Positions 8,789 to 17,600 of a stretch of DNA of 64,000 bases are shown one piece after another. Numbering within the stretch: position 1 is the first letter of the stretch; each line of letters begins with the position of its first letter. Below the pieces are notes generated by a model. It had not been told where the DNA came from. It did no database searches and was given only the letters and a program-made list of their open reading frames with translations. The position numbers and the translations under genes are program-made. The stretch covers positions 1-64,000 of the forward strand of contig NZ_CADCSU010000078.1 of NCBI RefSeq assembly GCF_902804475.1, given 5' to 3'. Origin of the DNA: Flavobacterium bizetiae (GTDB lineage: Bacteria; Bacteroidota; Bacteroidia; Flavobacteriales; Flavobacteriaceae).

Positions 8789-11700
8789 TCACAAATTTAC
8801 TACATCGATTTCTGTTCCTATATACACCAAAGCCTTTTTTAACACTTTGTATCCTAAATCTTCAATAGCATCCTGATATTCCTGAATTTGTTGCGTGTAT
8901 TTTGAGTTTATCGCTCCGGTTTTATAATCTAAAAGATAAGCTTCTTTATTTGGAGTCAAAACAATTCTGTCCGGCTTTAATATCCTTCCCTCTTTCTGAA
9001 CGATTGTTTGCTCATTCAAAATACTATAATTACCATCAAAACAAACACTTAATTCAGGATGATTTACAATTTCGCGAAGCGATTTCAAAACCATATCTAC
9101 CTGATCAATTGTAATCAGACCATTTTCGAGCGCTTTTGTAATAGCTAAATCAACGTCTGATTTATCTTTAATAAAAGCTAAAATCTCATGAACAATATTT
9201 CCGTAAGCAATTGCTTCTTGTTGATGTGTCCCCCACATTAAGGATTCTCGCTGGGCTATTTTGATGTTTTTAGGATTCAGGACATCTAAAACGACTGGAA
9301 TTGTTTTTACCAAATCTATTAATTCTGTCGCTTTCGAAAGTTTGGCTTTATTTCCAAATTCGTATTCTAATTTTTCCGGATCATAAACTCCTTTATTTAT
9401 TAGATATTTAATAAAAAAAGATGCCATATTACTCGGAAATTCACCATCTTTTCTTTCTTTTAAAGATTGCGAAATTACATATAATTGTTCTTCGGCACGA
9501 GTTAACGCTACGTACAAAACATTGATATTATCTAGTAATTCTTCTTGTTTTTTTAAATTAAAAACAGCCGATGCACTTTCACCAAAACCTTCAACCGCGC
9601 TGCTATTATCAATTAATGCTTTTGGAATATCTAATCCGGAATCATCCGTATCCAGCCATAATTTATCTTTTGGCTTTCGATTATAATCTTCTTCCGCAAA
9701 AGGCATAATCACCACAGGAAATTCCAAACCTTTCGATTTATGAATAGTCATAATTCTCACCGCATTGATTCCTTCGGGAGAAGGAATACTAAATCTTCCT
9801 GCATTTTTATCCCAATAACTAAGAAAATCTGCAATTCCGGCCTGATTTCTTATATCACGTTCTAAAACGATATCCAGAAAAAATTGCACGTACGCATTTC
9901 CTTCCGAAAAAGGTACAAATTTCGAAATGATAATTTCTACCGCTTCATAAAGTGATTTTTTTCGAATATTTTCAAAAGACAAAGCAACATCAAAAGTTAA
10001 AAGCCATTTTTCGAAATCAACTTCTAACTTATGAGCCATTCCCTGAGCAATGAAATCATGAACTGGCATTTGAAGTTCCTTGTTCGAAGCTAAAAAATGC
10101 AGAAAATTAGCTTTTGACTCAAGATCAGCACTATTGTTTAAATATTTCAATAAATGAACAATGAGACGAACTTCAGTAGCATTCTGAATCATTAAAGTTT
10201 CTGAAGACAAAAGCGGAATATTTTGCTCTGTCAGATAATTAGCAATTGCAATTCCCTGATCCCTTTTTCGAGTCAGAATAACAATATCATTATATTCAAA
10301 ACCTTCACGAACTACTTTCTGAATTGTATTTAATGTGGCCAAAACATATAAATCTGATTTTTCGACTACATCTTCATCATCTGCAAAATCTGATTTTTCA
10401 ATTATTGGAAGAAAAGAAATATTGACATAACCACCTTTTTTTGAATTTGAGTTTTGAAAACTATGATTTTCATATAAGTTTTTATAATCTTCATTTGAAA
10501 ATTCAGTAGAAATCAGTTTAAAAAAGGCATTATTAAAATCAATTACTTCGCTATAACTTCTATAATTTGTATCTAAATGTTTTATTACTTTTTCAGGATT
10601 ATTAAAAGGATTTAAACCTTTACTTAATTCTATAAATTGTTCTGCTTTACCACCTCTCCAACGATAAATCGATTGTTTAGGATCTCCCACGATCATCAAC
10701 GTTCCTTTATTTCCTAAATCATCTAAACCTGAAAGTGAATTATCAATTAGCGGAATCAGATTTTGCCATTGCATCTCTGAAGTATCCTGAAACTCATCAA
10801 TAAAAAAATGACGGTAACGTTCACCAATACGCTCATAAATAAAGGGCGCTGGCTGATTTTGAATTTCACGATGAATGATCGCATTAAACTCAGAAATAGA
10901 TAGAATATTTTGTTCTGACTGGATTTTCGCCAACTCATTACTCACCGTATTTAAAAGAGAAAGCGGTGTTATATTTTTTAGAAAGGCTTTATAGAAATCT
11001 CTTTTTTCGAAATTTTTATAAATCTTCTCCAGAATCTGAAGCAACTCCGGAATAATATTTTCTATTAAAGCTTTGTCTTTGGCGGTTTTATTAATCGCGA
11101 TATCATCAAATTCATGAAACGTTTTATTTCGCGGATTGAATTTTCCGTCCCGAATACTTTCTAAATGGTTCGGAAAAGTTCCTCGAGAAAAAGATTTCAG
11201 ATCAATTCCATTTTTATCGATCAAAGCAAGTGCTTCTGTAGCAAAACCTTCATTTTGAGATTCCAGCTCTTTGCAAAGCGCCAGCATTTTCTTTTTTATG
11301 ACTACAAACTCTTCAATAGACTTATCCTGAAAATGAGAAATTTCATTTCTATTATTCTCATTCAAAACCAATCTTCCTGTATCTAAAATTTCACGAGAGA
11401 TATCCCAACTTTTATCATCGTCGGTTTTTTCCATCGTAAAATCGATCAGCAATTTAGTTAGCGTTTCGTCTTGCCCAGCTTGAGCAATAATAGCATCGAC
11501 AGCTTCTGTCAATAAATTTTCAGTATCCAAAGTAACCTCAAAAGTCATTGGCAAATTAAGATCATGCGCAAAAGCACGAATCACTTTATGCGTAAACTTA
11601 TCGATTGTAGAAATATCAAAGGCAGCATAATTATGAATAAGATGCTTGATGATATTTTGCGATTTTGTTTTGATTTTAATTATTGAAAGCTCCGTATCCC

Positions 11701-11947
11701 GAGACAAATCTTCCATTAAATCTGATGCTTTCGCAGAAGGCTCATCTTTTGTAAACTCAGACAAACTTCCCACAATACGGCTTTTCATTTCATGAACCGC
11801 TTTGTTGGTAAAAGTTATGGCAAGAATATTTCGATAAGCATCATTTTTAGGAGAAGAAAGAATAATTTTAAGATATTCTTTCACCAAAGTATAGGTCTTT
11901 CCTGAACCTGCAGAGGCATCATAAAGGGAAAAGGACGGACTTTGCAT
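8789..11947 (-). CDS. AddA-like UvrD-family helicase-nuclease
   Basis: A 1052-residue superfamily 1A helicase fused to a RecB nuclease. Motifs in order: Walker A DASAGSGKTYTL near the N-terminus, ITFTNKAVHEM (Ia), FIDEFQDTSEMQW (II), VGDPKQSIYRWRGG (III), MTIHKSKGLEFPVVIMPF (V), ALTRAEEQLY (VI), then the nuclease with GNIVHEIL, PDRIV and LLDYKTG. It probably forms the AddAB-type end-processing enzyme with the protein at 3108-5873. The ATG at 11947 is preferred over the upstream ATG at 11977 because the Walker A strand follows it at the usual distance. Confidence 0.88.
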   Translation of the reverse strand: MQSPSFSLYDASAGSGKTYTLVKEYLKIILSSPKNDAYRNILAITFTNKAVHEMKSRIVGSLSEFTKDEPSAKASDLMEDLSRDTELSIIKIKTKSQNIIKHLIHNYAAFDISTIDKFTHKVIRAFAHDLNLPMTFEVTLDTENLLTEAVDAIIAQAGQDETLTKLLIDFTMEKTDDDKSWDISREILDTGRLVLNENNRNEISHFQDKSIEEFVVIKKKMLALCKELESQNEGFATEALALIDKNGIDLKSFSRGTFPNHLESIRDGKFNPRNKTFHEFDDIAINKTAKDKALIENIIPELLQILEKIYKNFEKRDFYKAFLKNITPLSLLNTVSNELAKIQSEQNILSISEFNAIIHREIQNQPAPFIYERIGERYRHFFIDEFQDTSEMQWQNLIPLIDNSLSGLDDLGNKGTLMIVGDPKQSIYRWRGGKAEQFIELSKGLNPFNNPEKVIKHLDTNYRSYSEVIDFNNAFFKLISTEFSNEDYKNLYENHSFQNSNSKKGGYVNISFLPIIEKSDFADDEDVVEKSDLYVLATLNTIQKVVREGFEYNDIVILTRKRDQGIAIANYLTEQNIPLLSSETLMIQNATEVRLIVHLLKYLNNSADLESKANFLHFLASNKELQMPVHDFIAQGMAHKLEVDFEKWLLTFDVALSFENIRKKSLYEAVEIIISKFVPFSEGNAYVQFFLDIVLERDIRNQAGIADFLSYWDKNAGRFSIPSPEGINAVRIMTIHKSKGLEFPVVIMPFAEEDYNRKPKDKLWLDTDDSGLDIPKALIDNSSAVEGFGESASAVFNLKKQEELLDNINVLYVALTRAEEQLYVISQSLKERKDGEFPSNMASFFIKYLINKGVYDPEKLEYEFGNKAKLSKATELIDLVKTIPVVLDVLNPKNIKIAQRESLMWGTHQQEAIAYGNIVHEILAFIKDKSDVDLAITKALENGLITIDQVDMVLKSLREIVNHPELSVCFDGNYSILNEQTIVQKEGRILKPDRIVLTPNKEAYLLDYKTGAINSKYTQQIQEYQDAIEDLGYKVLKKALVYIGTEIDVVNL

Positions 11948-12027
11948 AACTTTAGTTTTATAATGTAAAAATAGCACAATTAATATTAAACCCCAATAAT
12001 GTAAGATTTTCGAATTCTAAAAAACAA

Positions 12028-12087
12028 AAATTCCAAATTCCAATGCTTGATGCTTTTTATCGCATAGAATATTGGAATTCGGAATTT
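12028..12087 (-). terminator. Long inverted repeat, terminator of lspA
   Basis: Arms AAATTCCAAATTCCAAT (12028-12044) and ATTGGAATTCGGAATTT (12071-12087) pair with one mismatch; a T-rich tract follows on the reverse strand. The arms resemble those of the hairpins at 27912-27954 and 44141-44190. Confidence 0.65.
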
Positions 12088-12111
12088 TACTCGTTTGAAA
12101 TTCTTGAAATA

Positions 12112-12711
12112 TTATGCAGTTTTAGGGAATGCTCTTTTATTAAAAAACAATAAAATCCCAACACCTGTAGAAATTGCCATATCGGCAACATTAAAAATAG
12201 CATTAAAGAAAGAAACTTCTTCGCCTCCCCAAACCGGGAACCAGGCTGGCAAAGTACCTCTCCAAAGAGGAAAATAAAACATATCTACTACCAAACCATG
12301 AAACCATGTTCCGTAAGGTTCCGGCGAGAATAATGTTGCAAGATTACCATGACTGTCGTCAAAAATAATTCCATAAAAAATAGAATCTATGATATTTCCG
12401 GCAGCACCTGCAAAAATTAATGCAATTGCCACAATCAAATAATTAGAATGACGTCTCTTGATCGAATCCGACAACCAATACGCAATTCCGAAAACGGCAA
12501 AAATTCTAAAAACAGTCAAAATTAATTTTCCGTATTGCCCTGGTATTTTTGTTCCCCAGGCCATTCCTTCATTTTCTATAAAATGAATTCTAAACCAATC
12601 AAAAACCATAACTTCTTCACCTAAAACAAAGTTTGTTTTTACGTATATTTTTGAAAGCTGATCTACAATTAAAACTAAGAATATAAGGAAATACGCTTTT
12701 GGTAATGACAT
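12112..12711 (-). CDS. lspA: Signal peptidase II (prolipoprotein signal peptidase)
   Basis: A 199-residue inner-membrane aspartyl protease that removes the signal peptide of diacylglyceryl-modified lipoproteins. Four hydrophobic helices are visible, with the conserved blocks NEGMAWG (47-53), GAAGNIIDS (102-110), VVDMF with catalytic Asp143 and FNVADMAI with catalytic Asp177. The stretch between the two aspartates is longer than in E. coli LspA. It follows the 74-residue gene with a terminator between, and has its own -7 box at 12731-12738. Confidence 0.92.
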   Translation of the reverse strand: MSLPKAYFLIFLVLIVDQLSKIYVKTNFVLGEEVMVFDWFRIHFIENEGMAWGTKIPGQYGKLILTVFRIFAVFGIAYWLSDSIKRRHSNYLIVAIALIFAGAAGNIIDSIFYGIIFDDSHGNLATLFSPEPYGTWFHGLVVDMFYFPLWRGTLPAWFPVWGGEEVSFFNAIFNVADMAISTGVGILLFFNKRAFPKTA

Positions 12712-12730
12712 TTTATTAAATTTTGATGGG

Positions 12731-12738
12731 CAAAAATA
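12731..12738 (-). promoter_or_regulatory. -7 promoter box of lspA
   Basis: The reverse strand reads TATTTTTG (TAnnTTTG), 19 bases before the ATG of lspA and just after the terminator at 12750-12775. No spaced upstream TTG is seen. Confidence 0.45.
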
Positions 12739-12749
12739 ACAATTTAATC

Positions 12750-12775
12750 AAAAAAAACGCTCACAAAGGAGCGTT
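12750..12775 (-). terminator. Terminator of the 74-residue gene
   Basis: Arms AACGCTC (12756-12762) and GAGCGTT (12769-12775), with a run of T on the reverse strand after the stem. It lies between the small gene and lspA. Confidence 0.75.
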
Positions 12776-12835
12776 AATTCTTTTCCAGCACAAAGATTGA
12801 TGTATGCCAGATTATTTTTTCTTGTTATAGAGGGT

Positions 12836-13060
12836 TTATTTTTTAGTATTTGGCTGGGCGGGAGCCTTTGGTGTCTTAGGTGTATCGGCAAAAAATTCAG
12901 AAATAGATTTAAGAAGGCCTTTCCCTTCTTTTCCGGCAGTTGCTTTTTTAGCTTCGGCCTTTTTTACATCAGCTTTAAATTTAATTCGAATTTTCTCAAA
13001 TTCTTTCATTCTGTGCTCAACGTCAGAGTTTACATCTTTGAATTTCAATACTTTAGCCAT
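12836..13060 (-). CDS. Small lysine-rich protein of unknown function
   Basis: A 74-residue protein, MAKVLKFKDVNSDVEHRM..., with a charged helical N-terminal half (possible coiled coil, residues 12-40) and a Pro/Lys-rich tail (TPKTPKAPAQPNTKK). It has no signal or membrane segment. It is transcribed as a single gene in front of lspA with its own terminator. I do not recognise a named family. Confidence 0.65.
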   Translation of the reverse strand: MAKVLKFKDVNSDVEHRMKEFEKIRIKFKADVKKAEAKKATAGKEGKGLLKSISEFFADTPKTPKAPAQPNTKK

Positions 13061-13130
13061 TGTGTAAGTTTTTTATGTTAAATAAATAAAATATTAATGA
13101 TTTGGTATTACAATGATACATAATTTAATT

Positions 13131-13138
13131 TATATTTG
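13131..13138 (+). promoter_or_regulatory. -7 promoter box for Roadblock pair B
   Basis: TATATTTG is a full TAnnTTTG match, about 100 bases before the ATG at 13238. It overlaps the TTG that would open a longer frame (13136), which argues against that longer start. Confidence 0.55.
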
Positions 13139-13237
13139 TTAGTAAAAATTAACACTTGTTTAGATCGAAAAGCAAAAATCCTCACCAATAGACATCAAAA
13201 TGAATTAATTTTAACAATTCCCCTAAATCTTACAAAT

Positions 13238-13594
13238 ATGACTGAAATAACTTCTACTCTCAACGACTTCTTAGTTACTACAAAATCTTCTGCTGCATTA
13301 ATAATAAACGGAAAGGGAAAATTAATCACATCATTACATATAGATTACGCTGATAGTGTTGCCGCAATGAGCGCTGCAATCTTATCAATGAGCGAAAAAT
13401 TCTTAATTGATTTAGACAAAGGCGCGCTAAAACAACTTTTCTTAAAAACTTCTGAAGGTGTTGTTATTGGAAACAAAATAAGCGGCACAAATTTTATACT
13501 TGCATTTTCGAAAGATGGAAGTAATCTTGGTTTACTAATGCGTTCAACTGATGAAGTAGCCACAGAATTAAGTAAAAATTCCCTATTAAAATAA
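13238..13594 (+). CDS. Roadblock/LC7 domain protein, first gene of pair B
   Basis: A 118-residue protein, MTEITSTLNDF..., with the Roadblock/LC7 order of a first helix, strands AALIINGKGKLITSLHIDY, a helix with VAAMSAAILSM, strands LFLKTSEGVVIGNK and LAFSKDGSNLGLLMR. It is the counterpart of the protein at 1380-1700 and stands in the same order before a second Roadblock-like gene. The ATG at 13238 is used because the TTG at 13136 sits inside the promoter box. Expected role: regulator or scaffold for a Ras-like GTPase, from family knowledge only. Confidence 0.74.
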   Translation: MTEITSTLNDFLVTTKSSAALIINGKGKLITSLHIDYADSVAAMSAAILSMSEKFLIDLDKGALKQLFLKTSEGVVIGNKISGTNFILAFSKDGSNLGLLMRSTDEVATELSKNSLLK

Positions 13595-13627
13595 ATAAAT
13601 CTATTAACCCAAAAACAACCCTAAACT

Positions 13628-14008
13628 ATGAGTAATGACTTTTTAAACGTTTTTTTAACTGAAATGAAAACTAACGTAAACGGCTTTATTGCAGTAGCTG
13701 TAACAGAAATTGAATCAGGATTAAGCTTTGGAAACCTAACAATTGATCCGGCATTTGATCCTGAACTTGCAGCGGCTTATAACCTTGAAGTTGTAAAAGC
13801 AAAATTAAGCGCAGTAAAAGCTTTAAATTTAAACCAGGACATCGAAGATATTTTGATTACACTTTCGAATCAAATTCACATTATCGATATTTCTCCAAAC
13901 AAAAAGTTCATGATCTATCTTGCTGCAGATTCAAGCAAAGCAAATTTAGGAATGACCAGAGCTATTTTAAGAAAACACAAATTAGAGTTAGAGAAAAACT
14001 TAGCTTAG
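13628..14008 (+). CDS. Roadblock/LC7-like small protein, second gene of pair B
   Basis: A 126-residue protein that aligns without gaps over most of its length with the one at 987-1361 (shared NGFIAVxVTExExG, FDPELAxAYNLEVVKAKL, DILITLxxQIHIID, KANLGxTRAxL). It follows its partner after 33 bases. The pair lies on the forward strand between a DksA-like gene and the 74-residue gene next to lspA, both on the reverse strand. Function is unknown; a heteromeric complex of the two neighbours is plausible. Confidence 0.72.
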   Translation: MSNDFLNVFLTEMKTNVNGFIAVAVTEIESGLSFGNLTIDPAFDPELAAAYNLEVVKAKLSAVKALNLNQDIEDILITLSNQIHIIDISPNKKFMIYLAADSSKANLGMTRAILRKHKLELEKNLA

Positions 14009-14020
14009 TTTTTAGTTTTA

Positions 14021-14067
14021 TTTTTTAATTAGAACTATCCTCAATCAAGATAGTTCTAATTAAAAAA
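14021..14067. repeat. Perfect 19-bp inverted repeat after Roadblock pair B
   Basis: TTTTTTAATTAGAACTATC (14021-14039) and its exact reverse complement (14049-14067) flank a 9-base loop. The position after the stop codon suggests a terminator, with the T run inside the stem rather than after it. The remaining bases to 14207 hold nothing I can support. Confidence 0.7.
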
Positions 14068-14207
14068 AACTTTTCGTTGCCCCAAATCGAACACTTTTTC
14101 CTTCTTACAAAAAATTGACTTATAATTTTAGCTCTTCTTTTCTAATTATAATCAAATTCTTTCAAAAGATTTAGAACCACTCTAAACAGATTACCACAAA
14201 ACATTAA

Positions 14208-14237
14208 ACAAAAAAAACGCCCCTAAAAGGAGCGCTT
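14208..14237 (-). terminator. Terminator of the ileS-dksA-like unit
   Basis: On the reverse strand GCGCTCC pairs with GGGGCGT (one wobble) around a TTTTA loop and is followed by eight T. It lies 17 bases after the stop codon at 14255. Confidence 0.7.
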
Positions 14238-14254
14238 ATTTCATTTGATATTTA

Positions 14255-14635
14255 TTATCGTTGCAAGTTCTTCGCTTCGATACTCATTGTTGCATGAGGA
14301 ACGATTTTAAGCCTTTCTTTGCCAATTAATTTACCTGTTACTTTACAAATACCGTAAGTTTTATTTTCTACACGGAATAATGCGTTTTTTAGGTCGCGTA
14401 TAAACTTTTCCTGTCTGATAGCTAACTGTGAGTTTGCTTCTTTAGACATTGTTTCGCTTCCTTCTTCAAATGCTTTAAAAGTTGGAGAAGTATCATCTGT
14501 TCCGTTATTCAAATCATTCATGTAAGCACTTTTTATTAAATCCAGATCGGCTTGTGCTTTTTGTATTTTATTTTGGATTATTTCTTTGAACTCCGCTAAA
14601 TCAGCGTCAGAGTATCTTGTAATTTCATCTATCAT
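14255..14635 (-). CDS. TraR/DksA-family protein with an incomplete zinc finger
   Basis: A 126-residue DksA-like RNA-polymerase secondary-channel regulator. The N-terminal two thirds form a helical hairpin (YSDADLAEFKEIIQNKIQKA and on). The C-terminal region has the DksA/TraR finger outline, YGICKVTGKLIGKERL and VPHATMSIEAKN, but only one of the four usual cysteines remains. The gene begins 7 bases after ileS, so it is cotranscribed with it. This finger-less form is known in Bacteroidota; regulation of rRNA or stringent-response promoters is inferred. Confidence 0.85.
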   Translation of the reverse strand: MIDEITRYSDADLAEFKEIIQNKIQKAQADLDLIKSAYMNDLNNGTDDTSPTFKAFEEGSETMSKEANSQLAIRQEKFIRDLKNALFRVENKTYGICKVTGKLIGKERLKIVPHATMSIEAKNLQR

Positions 14636-14642
14636 TTTATAT

Positions 14643-17600
14643 TTATTTTGAAATTAATATCATTGTTTTTATATCATCAAATTCAATTTCTGTGCCGTTT
14701 TCTAAACTATCCACAAAAACCAATTCATCTGTTAATGTCTCAGACTTAATATAGTCTATATTTTTTAGAATTGCTTCTTCTAAAATACCGTTTCGTTTTA
14801 TTTGAACTTTAATTTTATCGGTAACTTCAAATCCGGAATCTTTACGGATATTTTGAATTCTGTTTACTAACTCTCTTGCGATACCTTCGTTTTTTAATTC
14901 TTCAGAGATTGTAATATCAAGCGCAACTGTTATTCCGTTTGAATTAGCAACCAACCAACCTTCGATATCCTGAGATGTTATTTCGACATCTTCTAATGAT
15001 AAAGTTACATTATTTCCAGCAATAACAATATCTAATGTCCCTTTCTTGTCTAACTGATTGATCTGATCTGCAGAAAAAGATTGTATCTCTTTGGAAATCA
15101 ATCCCATATATTTACCAAAACGTGGTCCTAACGCTTTAAAATTAGGCTTAATTTGTTTTACCAGGATATCTGAATCGTCATCTAAAAGCAGGATTTCTTT
15201 AACGTTTACCTCCGCTTTTACAAGCTCTGAAATAGCCAGGATTTCAGCTCTTTGATTTTCGTCAAGTACCGGAATCATTACCTTTTGCAAAGGTTGACGC
15301 ACTTTTATCATTTCCTTTTTACGAAGCGATAAAACCAAAGATGAGATGGTTTGCGCCTTCTGCATTTTGCTTTCTAACGTTTTATTAACAAAGTTTTCGA
15401 CAAATTCCGGGAATTTAGCCAAGTGAACACTGCTATATTGCTCAGATCCTGTTGAACTTGTTAAATCTCGGTACAATTTATCCATGAAAAAAGGAGCGAT
15501 TGGAGCGCTTAATTTACTGATCGTTAACAGACAAGTATAAAGCGTTTGGTAAGCTGCAATTTTATCATGAGCATATTCACCTTTCCAGAAACGACGACGA
15601 CATAAACGAACGTACCAATTACTTAAGTTTTCCTGAACGAAATCAGAAATAGCTCTCGCCGCTTTTGTTGGTTCGTAATCTTCGTAGCATTCGTCAACAA
15701 ATTTTATTAAAGAATGTAATTCAGACATAATCCATTGATCGATTTCCGGTCTTTCGTTTAACGGAATTTCAGCTTCTTCATGTTTAAATCCATCGATATT
15801 CGCATATAACGAGAAGAATGAATAGGTGTTATATAAAGTTCCGAAGAATTTACGACGAACCTCAGCAATTCCTTCAAGATCAAATTTTAAGTTATCCCAA
15901 GGATTTGCATTCATAATCATGTACCAACGTGTGGCATCAGGACCATATTCTTCGATAGTTTTAAAAGGATCTATAGTGTTCCCTTTACTTTTAGACATTT
16001 TGATTCCTTCTTTATCTAAAACCAAACCATTCGAAACTACGTTTTTATAGGCTATTTTATCAAAAACCAAAGTTCCAATAGCGTGCAGGGTATAAAACCA
16101 TCCACGAGTCTGATCGACACCTTCGGCGATAAAGTTCGCAGGAAAATCTTTATTCTCGTCTATTTTATCTTTATTCTCAAAAGGATAATGCCATTGCGCA
16201 TAAGGCATCGCTCCTGAATCGAACCAAACATCAATTAAATCGCTTTCGCGTTTCATTGGCTGTCCTGAAGCCGAAACTAACGTAATCTGATCCACCACAT
16301 TTTTGTGTAAATCGATTAAATCATAATTTGATTCAGCCATATTCCCGATTTCAAAACCTTTGAACGGATTTTCTTTTTGAAAACCTGCTTCGATAGATTT
16401 TTCGATCGCATTGTACAATTCTTCTACAGAACCAATAAGAACTTCTTCTTTTTTGTCTTCAGTTCTCCAAATTGGCAACGGAATACCCCAATATCTAGAA
16501 CGAGATAAGTTCCAGTCGTTGGCATTTTTCAACCAATTTCCAAAACGTCCTTCACCAGTAGACTTAGGCTTCCAATTGATAGTTTCGTTCAGGTCGAACA
16601 TTCTATCTTTTACATCGGTTACTTTAATGAACCAAGAGTCTAGCGGATAATATAATAACGGCTCATCAGTTCTCCAACTGTGTGGATAACTATGTACGTA
16701 TTTTTCAACCTTAAAGGCTTTATTTTCTTCTTTTAATCGAATAGCGATCTCAACATCTACAGAACGTTCTGGAGCTTGTCCCGCATCGTAATATTCGTTT
16801 TTCACGTATTTACCAGCCAATTCACCTAAGTGTGAAGTGAATTTTCCTTGTAGATCTACTAAAGGAACTGCTGTTCCGCTTTCGTCAAGAACCAACATTG
16901 GCGGTACTTCCGGTTTTGCTTCTTTTGCTACTTTAGCATCATCAGCACCAAAAGTTGGAGCGGTATGTACAACTCCTGTTCCATCCTCTGTAGTAACGAA
17001 ATCTCCGGCGATAACTCTAAATGCATTTTCAGCATTTTGATATGGTAATACGTAAGGCAATAATTGTTCGTAACGAATTTCTACTAAATCAGCACCTTTT
17101 GCTTCTACTAAGATTTTGTACGGAAGTTTTTTATCTCCTTCTTTTACATTATCAAAATCAGCATCATCTTCACTTGCAAAAAATCCTTTTCCGAATTGTT
17201 TTCCAACTAAATTCTTAGCTAGAACAACATTAATTGGCTCGAAAGTATATTGATTGAATGTTTTTACTAAAACATAATCGATTTTTGGTCCAACTGTCAA
17301 AGCTGTATTTGATGGCAATGTCCAAGGAGTTGTCGTCCATGCCAAGATGTGAATATCACCAAAACCTTGTAAAAAGCTTGGTAGCGTTTCCGGCAACGTT
17401 TTGAATTGTGCTACAATCGTAGTATCTGTAACATCTCTGTAAGCTCCAGGCTGGTTTACCTCGTGAGAAGATAATCCTGTTCCTGCTTTTGGAGAATAAG
17501 GCTGAATTGTATATCCTTTGTACAACAAACCTTTATCATAGATTTGTTTCAAAAGCCACCAAACAGACTCCATATATTTTGGTTTGTAAGTAACATACGG

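Noticed and set aside
12797..13081. Forward-strand frame of 94 residues
   Set aside because: It overlaps the 74-residue gene on the other strand, which has the better start and terminator.
13136..13237. TTG start giving a longer Roadblock protein
   Set aside because: The TTG lies inside the TATATTTG promoter box.
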